Below the pieces are notes generated by a model, which saw nothing but the letters and a program-made list of their open reading frames with translations, made no database searches and was not told where the DNA came from. From the NCBI GenBank assembly GCA_002298165.1, contig DBMI01000113.1:1-57656 (forward strand): 57,656 nt of DNA, in the 5' to 3' direction. Shown here piece after piece: positions 16,868 through 25,231 of this stretch. Made by a program: the position numbers and the translations under genes. The stretch's first letter is position 1, and every line of letters starts with the position of its first letter. Source of the stretch: Desulfarculales bacterium UBA702. GTDB lineage: Bacteria > Desulfobacterota > Syntrophobacteria > Syntrophobacterales > Syntrophobacteraceae.

Positions 16868-17995
16868 CTAGCCAAGACTCAAATCGTCTATCAGATCCCC
16901 GGCATCCTCCAGGCCCACGGACAGGCGAACAAGGTTTTCGGTTATCCCAAGCCTCTCCCTTTCCGCCTGTGGGACCGCGGCATGGGACATCTTGACAGGA
17001 TAGGAGAGTATCGACTCCACGCCACCCAGGCTTACGGCAACAGACCACAGCCTGACCTGTTTCATTATGTCCTTCGCCCTCTGGACTGTGTCTGTTTCAA
17101 ATGAGAGCACCGCGCCAAACCCCGTGGCTTGCGATTTGATTATCCCGTGCCCCGGATGGTCCTCCAGGCCGGGATAATAGACGTTTGTCACCCAGGGCTG
17201 TTTTTTAAGCCACAGGGCGATCTCCATCGCCGACTCCTGCTGCATCACCATTCGCGCTCTCAAGGTCTTGATTCCCCGAAGCAGCAGCCAGCAGTCCTGC
17301 GGCCCGAGAACCGCTCCGAATCCGTTTTGGACAAAATAGATCTTCGAGGCCAGATCCTCGTCCCTCGTAATTACAGCCCCCGCGATCAAATCGCTGTGTC
17401 CGCCCAGGAACTTGGTTGCACTGTGGACTACGATATCCACTCCCAGGTCGAGTGGCTGCAGGAAGTAGGGCGACATGAACGTGTTGTCGATAATTGTTAT
17501 CAAAGCGTGCTTTTTGGCTATTTCGACTGCCCCGGTAATGTCGGTTACCTTCAGGAGGGGATTGGACGGGGACTCCATAAACAGTGCCCGAGTGTTTGGC
17601 CTGATGGCCCGCTCGATATTCTCGAGCCTTGTCATGTCAACAAAAGTGGTGATTATGCCGAATTTGGAAAAAAACTGTGTCAAAACCCGGTAGGAGCCGC
17701 CATAGATGTCTTCAGTCGCAACTATGTGGTCTCCTTGCTCCAGAATCGCCAGGGTTGAAGAAGTGGCCGCCATCCCGGATGAGAATGCAAAAGCATGGGT
17801 TCCGTTTTCAAGTGCCGCCAGGGTCTTTTCCAGGGCCTCCCGAGTGGGGTTTCCGGAGCGGGAATAATTGTACTTTCCCATATCGTCTATATCGTTCTGA
17901 TGAAACGTCGAAGCCTGATAGACTGGGATGCTCAAAGCACCGGTGTGCGGATCGAGTTCATTGCCGTTGTGCAGAATCCTGGTTCCATACTTCAC
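16868..17995 (-). CDS. Cys/Met metabolism PLP-dependent enzyme (cystathionine gamma-synthase/lyase family), copy 1
   Basis: This 375-aa fold-type I enzyme has the PLP lysine at K195 (HSATKFLGGHSD). Other family marks are YNYSRSGNPT, FSSGMAATSS and ESPSNPLLKVTD. The start is GTG at 17995. Family members include cystathionine gamma-synthase, beta/gamma-lyases and O-acyl(homo)serine sulfhydrylases, and sequence alone does not separate them safely. In a cluster with a thiocarboxylate carrier, a sulfhydrylase or a synthase/lyase pair making homocysteine is expected. It lies 66 nt after a homologous gene, so the pair may split synthase and lyase duties. Confidence 0.92.
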   Translation of the reverse strand: MKYGTRILHNGNELDPHTGALSIPVYQASTFHQNDIDDMGKYNYSRSGNPTREALEKTLAALENGTHAFAFSSGMAATSSTLAILEQGDHIVATEDIYGGSYRVLTQFFSKFGIITTFVDMTRLENIERAIRPNTRALFMESPSNPLLKVTDITGAVEIAKKHALITIIDNTFMSPYFLQPLDLGVDIVVHSATKFLGGHSDLIAGAVITRDEDLASKIYFVQNGFGAVLGPQDCWLLLRGIKTLRARMVMQQESAMEIALWLKKQPWVTNVYYPGLEDHPGHGIIKSQATGFGAVLSFETDTVQRAKDIMKQVRLWSVAVSLGGVESILSYPVKMSHAAVPQAERERLGITENLVRLSVGLEDAGDLIDDLSLG

Positions 17996-18061
17996 GCGCT
18001 TACCTCCTCGCTTGCTTCTAAACCTGCTCCGGCTCCCGGGTGGGGGGATCCAGGGAACAAC

Positions 18062-19204
18062 CTACTCTGCCGCCATCGCCTGTTCCAGGTCGCAAATAAG
18101 GTCGTCGGCGTGCTCGATTCCCACGGAGAGTCGCAGCAGGTCGTCGGTCACACCGATCTTTTCCCTCATTTCAACGGGAATATCCCCATGGGTCTGCCTG
18201 ACCGGATAAGTGATCAGCGACTCCACCCCGCCAAGGCTTTCAGCGAAGGTGATAACCTTGACCCGGTTTATGATTCTTTCCGCCCAGCTCGCATCAGGGA
18301 CCCTGAACGAGAGCATTGCTCCAAAGCCGGAGCTTTGCTTCCGCTGTACGCTGTGACCGGGGTGGCCTGGAAGGCCGGGGTAATGGACTTTTTTGATTTT
18401 GTCGTTTCGATCGAGCCACCTCGCGACGGCCTGAGCGTTTTCCTGCTGTTTTTCCAAGCGCAGAGCCAGTGTCTTGAGTCCTCGCAGCAGGAGCCAACTG
18501 TCCTGCGGCCCCAAAACTCCACCCGTCGCATTCTGAATGAATCCGATCCGCTCGCTCAGTTCCTCTGATCGCGCCACTACCGCACCCGCCAGCACATCGT
18601 TATGCCCCCCGAGAAACTTTGTCCCGCTGTGCACTACGATATCGGCCCCGAACTCCAGGGGGCGCTGGAGGTAAGGAGTCATGAAAGTATTATCCACGAC
18701 GGCCAGCATGCCCTTTTGATGCGCAAACTCTATTGCTTCTTCGAGATCGGTGATTTTCATGAGCGGGTTGGTGGGGGTTTCAATGAAAACCGCCCTGGTC
18801 TTTCCCGGTATAACTGCGTCCCGGACGGCGCCCGGATCGGTAGTATCGGCATAGGTGACAGATAGTCCGAATTGCCGGAAACTCTTCTCGAAAATCCGAT
18901 AGGTTCCCCCGTATAAATCATCGGATACGATCAGGTGGTCCCCCGATTTGAACATCATTAAAACCGCGGATATTGCAGCCATTCCCGAGGCGAAAGCAAA
19001 TCCCCGGTCGCCGCTTTCCAACTCTGCTATCACATTTTCAAGGGCCAGGCGCGTTGGGTTGATGGTCCTCGAATAGTCAAATCCCGTGGAAACGCCAAGT
19101 GCGGGGTGCCGGAATGTGGCTGTCTGGTAAATAGGCGTGCTGATGGCGCCGGTCGTTGAATCCGTGCACAATCCGGCATGGGCCAGAATCGTTTCGATTT
19201 TCAT
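18062..19204 (-). CDS. Cys/Met metabolism PLP-dependent enzyme (cystathionine gamma-synthase/lyase family), copy 2
   Basis: This 380-aa paralogue of the next gene has the PLP lysine at K196 (HSGTKFLGGHND) and the marks FDYSRTINPT, FASGMAAISA and ETPTNPLMKITD. The ATG at 19204 is chosen over an upstream in-frame start because AGGAGAG lies just before it. It heads the minus-strand run of two PLP genes and the Rrf2 gene. Pairs of such genes in anaerobes often encode a cystathionine gamma-synthase and a lyase. Which copy does which step, and which accepts sulfur from the carrier protein, is not visible. Confidence 0.92.
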   Translation of the reverse strand: MKIETILAHAGLCTDSTTGAISTPIYQTATFRHPALGVSTGFDYSRTINPTRLALENVIAELESGDRGFAFASGMAAISAVLMMFKSGDHLIVSDDLYGGTYRIFEKSFRQFGLSVTYADTTDPGAVRDAVIPGKTRAVFIETPTNPLMKITDLEEAIEFAHQKGMLAVVDNTFMTPYLQRPLEFGADIVVHSGTKFLGGHNDVLAGAVVARSEELSERIGFIQNATGGVLGPQDSWLLLRGLKTLALRLEKQQENAQAVARWLDRNDKIKKVHYPGLPGHPGHSVQRKQSSGFGAMLSFRVPDASWAERIINRVKVITFAESLGGVESLITYPVRQTHGDIPVEMREKIGVTDDLLRLSVGIEHADDLICDLEQAMAAE

Positions 19205-19430
19205 ACTCTCTCCTGCCGGGCATCGACAATGCCGATCTGTCTTCTTCATAATTCTGATGAATTTAGTGGGTCATTCTTATCACATTCCGACGGGCTGTGC
19301 CAATCGCGAGGTTAAACCGGCAGGGATATCAGGGGATTACAGGTTTCGCGTCTGCTTGAGTGTTCTGTTTCGACGGATCGACAACACATCGTGGCGGGGA
19401 GACCTTAAATCGAGGCCGAGGATCTTTGCA

Positions 19431-20597
19431 TCAGCAGTATTCGACGAGAACTTCCTTGTTGTATTTTCTCAGCATGCTGACGATTTGCTCGATAATGTTG
19501 CGACGAATGGAGATGTTCTTTGGCAGCAGGGGATTATGATGAGACGGGTTGATGCTCTGTCCGATCAGGAAATGGATCGAATCCGCCGACAGCATCTCCC
19601 GTGTGAGCATGGAAGGCCCGGTACGCTCCACGGGCACTTCCTCGATATTCCCACGACATTCCTGCAGCTTTTTCAAAGTGGCGGCCATCGTGAAGATTCC
19701 TTCGGTGACAAGGTCAACACCTTCCAGGCTGCCCATTGGGGGATAGTCTGCCGTCATTGTTTCGGTGTGGATAATGGCTTTTTTGCCGCTGCAATCAGCG
19801 ACAAGATTGCTGGTAGTTCCCCCGCATACAACCTTTCTACCATCGAAGGTCAGGAGCCGGTTGACATAGGATTTATCCCATTCCCGTTTCAGGGGCGGTC
19901 CGGTGAAGACCATCATCTTATTTCGCCTGCGCACGTAGATGCCGACAAAGGTCGCATCGTCTCCAATCCTGTTTTCGTATAGCTCTTTTGTCTTATCGAT
20001 GACCGAATCGACTACGGTTTTGGCGGAAAGGGGAGTTCTCTCGAAAATCAGTTCCAGGTATTTGGCGACATTATCCCAGCCACAGCCCGAATTCGTAGCC
20101 GCCCCCGAACCGGCGGACAGTATCCCGTCGCTTCCGACGCCGATGAAATTGTCCATTTCGATCTGCCCTGTTAAAAGACACAGGGTCTTACCCAGGATTG
20201 ATACCTCCTCCGGTTCCATCTGAACGACACGCCCACCCTGTAGAAAAAAGAGAGGAGGACCATCGAAGTTGATTATCTGGAATCTATCGCTGTCGTGGTC
20301 AATTTCGACAATCACAAAAGTGGAGCTGGCGATCCCCCGCTCTTCGGAAATAGGAAGCGTACCAATTACGGTTTCAATAATTTGGGTTAAGGGGACAGAT
20401 TCGCGGAGCATTGTCATTATGATTTCAGTGGTAAGAGTTGCAAGGATGTTAGCCTTCACACCGCTTCCAAAACCGTCCGATAGGACCACCAGTGTTCTCT
20501 CAGCCGTGCGTAGAATCCTGACCTGATCCCCGCAGAGTTCTTCTCCGTGGCAATTTAGGCTGGCGGTATAAACGTCGTAGAAATTATTCTCCGCCAT
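19431..20597 (-). CDS. SpoIIE family (PP2C-type) serine phosphatase
   Basis: This 388-aa protein has a PP2C-like SpoIIE domain in its first half: GDQVRI, VVLSDGFGSGVKAN (metal-binding Asp-Gly), GVGSDGI and the late GDDATFV. The second half (GRKVVCGGTTSNLV and following, ending NKEVLVEYC) is a separate domain that I cannot name. SpoIIE phosphatases act on anti-sigma-factor antagonists or on signalling partners. The gene overlaps the PAS gene by 14 nt, so the two probably form one signalling unit. Similar SpoIIE-PAS pairs occur near hydrogenase genes in anaerobes; no hydrogenase is in this window. Confidence 0.87.
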   Translation of the reverse strand: MAENNFYDVYTASLNCHGEELCGDQVRILRTAERTLVVLSDGFGSGVKANILATLTTEIIMTMLRESVPLTQIIETVIGTLPISEERGIASSTFVIVEIDHDSDRFQIINFDGPPLFFLQGGRVVQMEPEEVSILGKTLCLLTGQIEMDNFIGVGSDGILSAGSGAATNSGCGWDNVAKYLELIFERTPLSAKTVVDSVIDKTKELYENRIGDDATFVGIYVRRRNKMMVFTGPPLKREWDKSYVNRLLTFDGRKVVCGGTTSNLVADCSGKKAIIHTETMTADYPPMGSLEGVDLVTEGIFTMAATLKKLQECRGNIEEVPVERTGPSMLTREMLSADSIHFLIGQSINPSHHNPLLPKNISIRRNIIEQIVSMLRKYNKEVLVEYC

Positions 20598-21093
20598 CTT
20601 CTTTCTCCAGCATGTCCATAAGCCTCAGAAGGCTGACTTTTATCTCAGCAGTCGTTTCACCCAACAGACCGGCAATTTCCTGAGCAACGCTCATCTGTTT
20701 GTTGACGACCTGGGTGACCTCGCTTATGGCCTCGTGCTTGAGATTGCTAAGTTCCTTTGCCTGCTGCCATTCCTTTGTCAAATCAATCAGGATAGCAGCA
20801 ACGAGTCCCTCGTTGGCAATGGGGAAGATCACTTCCCGGACGTAGAGCGGAATGTGAGGGTATTCCCGCTCAATACCGTGATTTACCAGGCGGGTTTGCC
20901 ATACCTTAACAAAATGATCCACATCGCCCAGAATATCGACCCCGCTGCGGCCGATGACCTCATTGCCGTCCACACGCATCATCTTGCAGAAACCAGGATT
21001 GACCAAACGAACCTTCATGTCGGCGTCAAGAACGATTAAACCATTTGGATCGTAATCCCACAGCATTTTCCACAACAGGACCTTGGTTTCCAC
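20584..21093 (-). CDS. PAS domain sensor protein
   Basis: This 169-aa protein is almost entirely a PAS domain (NGLIVLDADMKVRLVNPGFCKMM, here split as its LIVLDAD and NPGFCKMMRV parts, then IGRSGVDILGD). A C-terminal helical region (residues about 120-165) may be a coiled coil. A Cys lies in the PAS core (near residue 36). It has no output domain. It overlaps the SpoIIE phosphatase gene, so sensing by PAS and output by phosphatase is the likely logic. The signal is unknown. Confidence 0.87.
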   Translation of the reverse strand: METKVLLWKMLWDYDPNGLIVLDADMKVRLVNPGFCKMMRVDGNEVIGRSGVDILGDVDHFVKVWQTRLVNHGIEREYPHIPLYVREVIFPIANEGLVAAILIDLTKEWQQAKELSNLKHEAISEVTQVVNKQMSVAQEIAGLLGETTAEIKVSLLRLMDMLEKEDGGE

Positions 21094-21198
21094 GCATCAC
21101 CCCTGATTCACTTCTTTGGGAGAATCTCTCTGGATGTTGTCGGGATAATATCGGTAAGCATCGCCCTTAATGACAAAGCCGTGCTCGGCACAGATCCA

Positions 21199-22059
21199 TT
21201 ATTGGAGGCGCGACAGTGTCCCGGAAAAAGACCGACACCCCATAACGACTTGGAGTTCCGCAAGTGAGATTTCCTCGATACCCAATAATTGAGCTTCGGG
21301 CAGAGTCGCCGGAGCAAGGTCAGGGTCGGATTTCAGGCTCACCCCGATCTTTCTGCACAACTGATTTGCTATCCTCACGCAGAGCAGCAAAACATCACCG
21401 GTATCGAAATCCTCCACATGGTGATCGCGCGCGACGTTGCAGTAGTTGGCCGGGATGCTCCACTCCTCCATCAGATTGTAGCCCTGCTCCACATGCATCG
21501 AATCCAGAATTTCCGTTATGAGTTCATTGGAGACCCTGATCTGCTCGTTTTCCGAATTCAGGATTTCGATGACCCGGAGCAGTTGAAGCTTTCCAATATC
21601 GTGAAGCAAGCCCGCCAGGAAACCCTCATGGGCAATGTGGCGGTACCCCGTTTTCGCCAGGAGCCATTTCGTGCCGACCGCCGTTGCCTGCGCATGCCGC
21701 CACAGCATCTTGAGGTAATTGTCTAAAGCCGGATCCTTCGACTTATACATGGAGCCCTGACTAATCAAAATCAGGCAATTGAATACCTCCTTCGTCCCCA
21801 GGCGCCTGAGCGCCTCATGGATTGTGTGGATCTTTTTTGTCTGGCCGGAGAACAGGGCGGAATTTGAAACCTTGAGGATCTGGCTTGCAAGCGCCTGATC
21901 CCTGCAGATTATCCGCGCTATCTGATCAAGCGTTGCGTCATCGTCCGACATGACCTGCTGCAGTTCGGCGGCAACTCCGGGAAATACCGGAATATTCAGT
22001 TTTTCCGAAAAAGCATAGTCTTTTACGATTTCAGCAAGGGGAACATTGTTTTTCTGCAT
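21199..22059 (-). CDS. HDOD domain signalling protein
   Basis: This 286-aa protein is an HDOD domain: PVFPGVAAELQQVM, RDQALASQILKVSNSALF, and LLHDIGKLQLL (an intact His-Asp pair). HDOD proteins act in signalling and stress responses, often without catalytic activity, though the HD pair is kept here. The ATG at 22059 begins conserved sequence (MQKNNVPLAEIV); the frame remains open upstream but with no domain. It lies about 105 nt upstream of the PAS gene on the same strand, consistent with one signalling operon of HDOD, PAS and SpoIIE genes. Confidence 0.9.
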   Translation of the reverse strand: MQKNNVPLAEIVKDYAFSEKLNIPVFPGVAAELQQVMSDDDATLDQIARIICRDQALASQILKVSNSALFSGQTKKIHTIHEALRRLGTKEVFNCLILISQGSMYKSKDPALDNYLKMLWRHAQATAVGTKWLLAKTGYRHIAHEGFLAGLLHDIGKLQLLRVIEILNSENEQIRVSNELITEILDSMHVEQGYNLMEEWSIPANYCNVARDHHVEDFDTGDVLLLCVRIANQLCRKIGVSLKSDPDLAPATLPEAQLLGIEEISLAELQVVMGCRSFSGTLSRLQ

Positions 22060-22220
22060 GATCACTGACCTCTGCCCAAGAAGCGGCGATTTTCTGGAAC
22101 AGCATTGGTTAGCGACAAGAGGCCGGCGCGACCTGATCTCTAGAAGAGACTTTATGCCGGCCACGAAAACGAATGGAAATTTAACTGGGAAAAAGAATTT
22201 AATATCTATTTCGGAAGATG

Positions 22221-22263
22221 GAGAGACCAACATTAGGACTTTTTATAGGGGGGTGACAAACCA
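22221..22263. repeat. 43-bp direct repeat, left copy
   Basis: The sequence beginning GAGAGACCAACATTAGGA and ending GTGACAAACCA closely matches 25128-25170 in the same orientation, with a few substitutions. The two copies bracket about 2.9 kb of decayed accessory sequence. Confidence 0.75.
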
Positions 22264-22483
22264 GAGTCTGATTGGAAATTGCAGGAGTGCGGTTTCTTTT
22301 AAAGCCTTGACCACTGTGGATCTAAGCTGGTCGGCATGGAAAACTGAATTACTTAAGAGCATAGAGCAGATTGAGAATTTTCGTATACCTAAAATACCCA
22401 ATCTTACTGTCTTGTATTAATTGCCAAAGAGGAATGATTGGCGAGAAGCCGGTGATATCCAAAGAAAAGGCTATTAGTTTGGC

Positions 22484-22624
22484 TTAAAAGTAGTGTGATT
22501 CTATATCAGCAAGTATGGTGAAGGTAATTGCTTCAGGGTTAGGGCAAAGATCTTCCCACAACTGCTCCATGGCTGCGAGTCTGTCCTCGGTAGCCATTTT
22601 TTCCAATGGAAAGACAAACCCCAT
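22484..22624 (-). pseudogene. truncated addiction-module antitoxin remnant
   Basis: The reading frame starts MGFVFPLEKM and continues RLAAMEQLWEDLC, which is the characteristic N terminus of small addiction-module antitoxins (normally about 70-80 aa). After PNPEAI the sequence loses the family pattern and stops at 46 aa. No toxin gene follows. I read it as the front end of a broken antitoxin gene. Confidence 0.55.
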
Positions 22625-23177
22625 AGTTTGCCCCCTAAGAATATATATTCTTAGCAGGATTCCCTCTGGAGAGGGAGGAAGCAGCCCTAGCTTCCGAAAA
22701 TGAGTGCAGCAGATCAGAAGTTGGTGGGGGCAATGAGAGTTGAAGGGGTCACTCTCGCATACCTGCCAAGTCACCGAAATTATTTACTCTCGATCCCACG
22801 AATTTTTATTATGTACCACCATTACGTACCATCCACAATGGAAAAATAAGCATTCACCGGGGGCAGGAGCATCCCATTCCGCAAAATATCGCACCGGGAG
22901 AGTTGGGGGGATGTGCGGCGGCATTTTCAACGTGCCAATCGTCCGACGCGCCCTCGCCATTCACCCCCACCCAGAAGAACGCTTGCACGCCACCCATAAC
23001 CGATATTCAGACCGGCATTGATCCGGGGTACTATTTGGTATAGCATACCCATTGTAGGGGGTATCACTACATTGCGCACCGGGAATACTACATGTACGGT
23101 CGTTTTCTATTCATTGCTTCACTCGCGCGACTATTAGTCCTCCACGTTCTTCATCTTCAATCAGGTGAGAAGTATAA
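22625..23177. other. intergenic, no supported gene
   Basis: Weak frames cross this stretch on both strands, but none has recognisable sequence, a ribosome-binding site or clean hydropathy. It reads as decayed accessory DNA between the antitoxin remnant and the first degraded gene end. Confidence 0.5.
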
Positions 23178-23396
23178 GCACATTACAGGTGTACTGGTGG
23201 AAGCCGCTTTTGGAGGAGTCGCAGTTGTTATGGGAATAGCCTGTATCGAGAATCCAGTTGGTACGGCGGGCAATATGTGCGGCCTCTCGATCCGACCGGA
23301 TTCAATGTACCTGTCGGAATTATTTGGATCATTTTTGGGTTATATTGCGTATGGACGGGCATCACGAAGCCGATGAAACCATCCGAGGATGAATAG
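23178..23396 (+). pseudogene. degraded gene end, paralogue A (C-terminal membrane segment)
   Basis: An open stretch without a start codon ends DPTGFNVPVGIIWIIFG and then TGITKPMKPSEDE before TAG. The last 40 codons match the remnant at 24222-24371 (NVPFGIAWIIIGC and IGLTKPKKPPG). A stop at 23175 cuts the frame upstream. This looks like the tail of a small membrane protein whose front is lost or frameshifted. The family is not recognised. Confidence 0.55.
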
Positions 23397-23398
23397 CA

Positions 23399-24118
23399 TT
23401 GAGAATTCTCAACTTAGCATCAGCCAGATATCGGTTTTGGACCAAGGTTGCTTCGGGGGTATTCGTGATAGGAATTTGCACTAGCGTCCTCTTCCTTGGT
23501 GTCAACAGAGCGTTAGGTGTTCAGCTTATCCCCCCATTGTTCCCTTTGTTAGCATCCCTTCTTGGGCTTGTGATGATTATTATCCTTTTCTCAGTATCAT
23601 CTTACCGAGACAAGAATTTACCTGCAGAGTATCTGCAAATGGAGACCGTTTTTCAAAAGGCATTTTGGGATACTATCGGTGAGCTTGTCGATGAGAGAAG
23701 TCTTTCGACGCTGTATAGCGAAGAGCCTTCGCAGATTTGCGCAGAGTCAATCTCGATTCTCCAAAGAGCATTAGTTAACAATAGTGTTCTGAGCAACCCC
23801 TCATACAAGTACTTGATCTTGCTCAAGGTTGCCGATTGCCATATAAAGAATGGTGACTATGGGCAAGCGATTGTTGATCTGAATTCTGCTTTATCAATAG
23901 CTCCTTATGATACCTTTGCAAACATCAGAATGGCAACCGTCCACGAACTTTTGGGTGATGGTCCTGCCGCAATTAGTTCCTATGTGACTGCAATGAGAGG
24001 TCTATCAGCAGCTTCAGAGCAGCTTTCCACACATATTGCCGCCCAAATAGACAGAATAAAGCGGTACGGCCCAAGGAAGCCCCCCATGATAACGGGGCTA
24101 AGATATATGTCACACTAA
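23399..24118 (+). CDS. membrane-anchored TPR protein
   Basis: This 239-aa protein has two N-terminal membrane segments (about residues 16-36 and 40-62) and a C-terminal helical-repeat part. Near residues 140-205 it shows TPR-like sequence (LKVADCHIKNGDYGQAIVDL and ALSIAPYDTFANIRMATVHE). The start is TTG with AGGAT nearby; it begins 3 nt after the degraded gene end A. TPRs mediate protein contacts; no partner is evident. Base composition is more AT-rich than the flanking core genes, in keeping with an accessory origin. Confidence 0.65.
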   Translation: MRILNLASARYRFWTKVASGVFVIGICTSVLFLGVNRALGVQLIPPLFPLLASLLGLVMIIILFSVSSYRDKNLPAEYLQMETVFQKAFWDTIGELVDERSLSTLYSEEPSQICAESISILQRALVNNSVLSNPSYKYLILLKVADCHIKNGDYGQAIVDLNSALSIAPYDTFANIRMATVHELLGDGPAAISSYVTAMRGLSAASEQLSTHIAAQIDRIKRYGPRKPPMITGLRYMSH

Positions 24119-24221
24119 CCTAAAAGGTTAAATTCCATTGTGGAGACCATGTGGACTTTGATCGTGTTGGATCGGCTTTGTGTGGTGTTGTTCACTCTCT
24201 CCTCGGATTCCGTATAACTAA

Positions 24222-24371
24222 ATACCCTCTTCTTTACGACCTGATATACGGTTTTCATATCGACCTTACCGGATCAATGTCCCATTCGGAATCGCGTGGA
24301 TCATCATTGGGTGTTGGATGATCTGGATCGGCCTTACCAAACCGAAGAAACCGCCAGGTCAGGCGGGCTAA
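24222..24371 (+). pseudogene. degraded gene end, paralogue B (frameshifted)
   Basis: The end NVPFGIAWIIIGC and IGLTKPKKPPGQAG then TAA parallels remnant A. Just before it the matching DxTG codons (GAC CTT ACC GGA) are in a different frame from NVPFG, so one base appears lost near 24274 relative to copy A. A stop at 24219 closes the frame. It is the tail of a second, broken copy of the same unknown gene, about 1 kb downstream of the first. Confidence 0.55.
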
Positions 24372-24399
24372 GACATTTGGCCCCTGGAGTGTCGCAGTC

Positions 24400-24690
24400 A
24401 TGAAAAGCGGGAACAAATGGTTCGTTTATCTCTGCATCGTATTGAGTACCTTATCGGCGGCACTCCTTTTTTGGATTCATCAGATTTGGCCCCTTTTGAT
24501 TGGTATCCCCGCCACGCTTTACCTGCACAAACACAAGGCATCATCAAAAGAGGAGCAAGAACAACGAATGGATATGGAAAACAAGGCCTTTGCGGGATGG
24601 TTGCTTCTTCCGGTTGGTGTCTTCATGCTGTTTTTCCTTTACCTGCTTATCTTTCGTCTGATACCACTCATAGCAAAAAGCTGGCAATGA
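24400..24690 (+). CDS. small membrane protein, unknown
   Basis: This 96-aa protein has two or three membrane segments (about residues 8-25, 28-42 and 66-90) separated by a Lys/Glu/Gln-rich hydrophilic loop (near residues 44-62). No family is recognised. It starts with ATG shortly after remnant B and is followed 3 nt later by another small membrane protein, so the two may be co-transcribed. It sits in the accessory region. Size and hydropathy would suit an immunity-type or small transport protein, but nothing specific supports either. Confidence 0.5.
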   Translation: MKSGNKWFVYLCIVLSTLSAALLFWIHQIWPLLIGIPATLYLHKHKASSKEEQEQRMDMENKAFAGWLLLPVGVFMLFFLYLLIFRLIPLIAKSWQ

Positions 24691-24693
24691 TCT

Positions 24694-25032
24694 TTGGAAA
24701 TTCTCCAGCATACATGGCCTCGGTCTGGAATTGATAATGCACCTTTCCGGGCAGCAGGATTTATTATCCTGCTCTCACCGATTATGTATTTGGTGGCATC
24801 TTGCGGGATTTTTACGGCAACCCGCATGATGGCAATGGCCGGACTCCTTTCCCGACGTAGTCTCTTGCTGATAGGGTTTTTGTTCTCTCTCCTGATCGCC
24901 TGTTACACAGGACTTCAGAACCCATTCGGACTCAAGGACGCTTTGATCACAGTAGCGATCTTCTTTTGCTACTCTGCTTTTGCATCACTTCCAACCTGCC
25001 TTTTGTGGTGGCATATTGCCCAGAAGGGATAG
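24694..25032 (+). CDS. small membrane protein, unknown
   Basis: This 112-aa protein has three or four membrane segments (about residues 20-45, 48-70, 82-104). The likely start is TTG at 24694, 3 nt after the previous stop; the ribosome-binding site is weak, so the start is uncertain. No family is recognised. It forms a possible two-gene unit with the preceding protein in the accessory region. Confidence 0.45.
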   Translation: MEILQHTWPRSGIDNAPFRAAGFIILLSPIMYLVASCGIFTATRMMAMAGLLSRRSLLLIGFLFSLLIACYTGLQNPFGLKDALITVAIFFCYSAFASLPTCLLWWHIAQKG

Positions 25033-25045
25033 TCGGTTGCAGTTG

Positions 25046-25120
25046 ATCACGGGCGACACAGGCAACGGTCTTTTAGTTGCCTGCGCTGCCAGCAAGAGGG
25101 CGACTTGAATGATTGCACAA
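25046..25120. repeat. double-hairpin repeat, partial copy A
   Basis: It contains the first half of a repeat seen at 26.6, 26.8 and 27.1 kb: ACACAGGCAACGG facing GTTGCCTG, then GCTGCCAGCAAGAGGGCG. The second hairpin (GGGAGC/GCTCCC) is missing here. Confidence 0.7.
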
Positions 25121-25127
25121 GAACATA

Positions 25128-25170
25128 GAGACACCAACATTAGGAGGTTTTTATGAGGTGGGACAAACCA
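25128..25170. repeat. 43-bp direct repeat, right copy
   Basis: It starts GAGACACCAACATTAGGAGG and ends GTGGGACAAACCA, matching 22221-22263. It lies directly after double-hairpin copy A. Confidence 0.75.
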
Positions 25171-25231
25171 TAATCATGACACAAGCATGCTAAGACTAAC
25201 ACGCCTGGCCGGAGGAACTTTTTTATATTCT

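Noticed and set aside
19205..19430. Possible SAM or cobalamin riboswitch before the PLP-enzyme genes
   Set aside because: I could not find the conserved core elements; the region shows no convincing multi-stem fold.
22059..22233. Longer N terminus for the HDOD protein
   Set aside because: The upstream codons have no domain features and the ATG at 22059 begins the conserved region.
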